DNA of 64,000 nt from Comamonas sp. (GTDB taxonomy: Bacteria; Pseudomonadota; Gammaproteobacteria; Burkholderiales; Burkholderiaceae_C): assembly GCF_009360615.1 (NCBI RefSeq), contig NZ_SPEY01000053.1, forward strand, positions 23,124-87,123. Reading direction: 5' to 3'. Below, piece after piece: positions 63,930 through 64,000 of this stretch (the first letter of the stretch is position 1; each line of letters starts with the position of its first letter). The notes under the pieces were generated by a model that searched no databases, was not told where the DNA came from, and saw only the letters and a program-made list of their open reading frames with translations. The translations under genes and the position numbers were made by a program.

Positions 63930-64000
63930 ATGGCCAAAGAGAAAACCACTTTCACCTGCAACGCCTGTGGCGGCACCAGCCCGCGCTGGCTGGGCAAATG
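63930..64000 (+). CDS. radA: DNA repair protein RadA, N-terminal fragment
   Basis: Only 23 codons lie in the window: MAKEKTTFTCNACGGTSPRW followed by LGK. The zinc-finger start CNACGG and SPRWLGK are the conserved N-terminus of RadA (Sms), a recombination-associated ATPase. The gene continues beyond the window. Confidence 0.8.
   Translation, partial: MAKEKTTFTCNACGGTSPRWLGK

Overview
The window is ordinary chromosome of a high-GC betaproteobacterium, most probably a Comamonas (Comamonas testosteroni group) or a close Comamonadaceae relative. The evidence is the protein style, the HutF/HutG branch of histidine degradation, a Bug/TctC-type receptor, the SAH riboswitch on metH, and short intergenic repeats resembling ATAGCTNNNAGCGCTTG that I associate with Comamonadaceae. 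I see no insertion sequence, prophage, integrase or CRISPR array. Genus assignment is inference from sequence style only.

1-16.4 kb is a complete histidine-utilisation region built from two minus-strand operons. Operon A (10290 to 43) encodes an NCS1 permease, HutU, HutD, HutI, a FAD-linked 2-hydroxyacid dehydrogenase, a HisC-type aminotransferase, HutF and HutG. Operon B (16275 to 11258) encodes a NitT/TauT-type ABC importer, a HutC repressor and HutH. A second HutC (10436-11152) is divergent from operon A. A shared TGTATAKACA-like operator lies in front of the permease, hutH and the ABC importer. Next come a LysR gene divergent from a CaiB-type CoA-transferase/acyl-CoA dehydrogenase pair and a third HutC-like GntR gene (16.5-20.7 kb), then recQ.

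23-38 kb holds the least explained part. It contains a class III aminotransferase, then a plus-strand set (FemAB/GNAT-like acyltransferase, ureohydrolase-fold protein, cyclopropane-fatty-acid-synthase homologue). Facing it is a nine-gene minus-strand operon: DegT-type aminotransferase, two SMR half-transporters, alpha/beta hydrolase, HAD phosphatase, membrane-fusion lipoprotein, ABC ATPase, ABC permease and outer-membrane factor. A divergent two-component system (36015-37921) lies at its promoter end. The set looks like a make-modify-export system for an unidentified, probably lipid-linked, molecule.

38-50 kb carries a DUF3482 GTPase/DUF2868 membrane protein pair, a stand-alone TrpB paralogue, a lipoprotein glycerophosphodiester phosphodiesterase, an ammonium transporter with a small unknown protein, a cardiolipin synthase, dctA with a sigma-54-like promoter and a large palindromic operator followed by its likely GntR regulator, and a small lipoprotein.

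50-64 kb carries the C-terminal modules of cobalamin-dependent methionine synthase under an SAH riboswitch, gltS, a PACE-family efflux protein with a divergent LysR gene, a LysR/muconate-cycloisomerase-like/Bug set, a PPK2 kinase, a 2-keto-4-pentenoate-hydratase-like protein, glutamate dehydrogenase, an initiator tRNA-Met and the first codons of radA. Taken together the window favours growth on amino acids and organic acids: histidine becomes glutamate, which GltS imports and glutamate dehydrogenase oxidises, with DctA and Amt handling C4-acids and ammonium.
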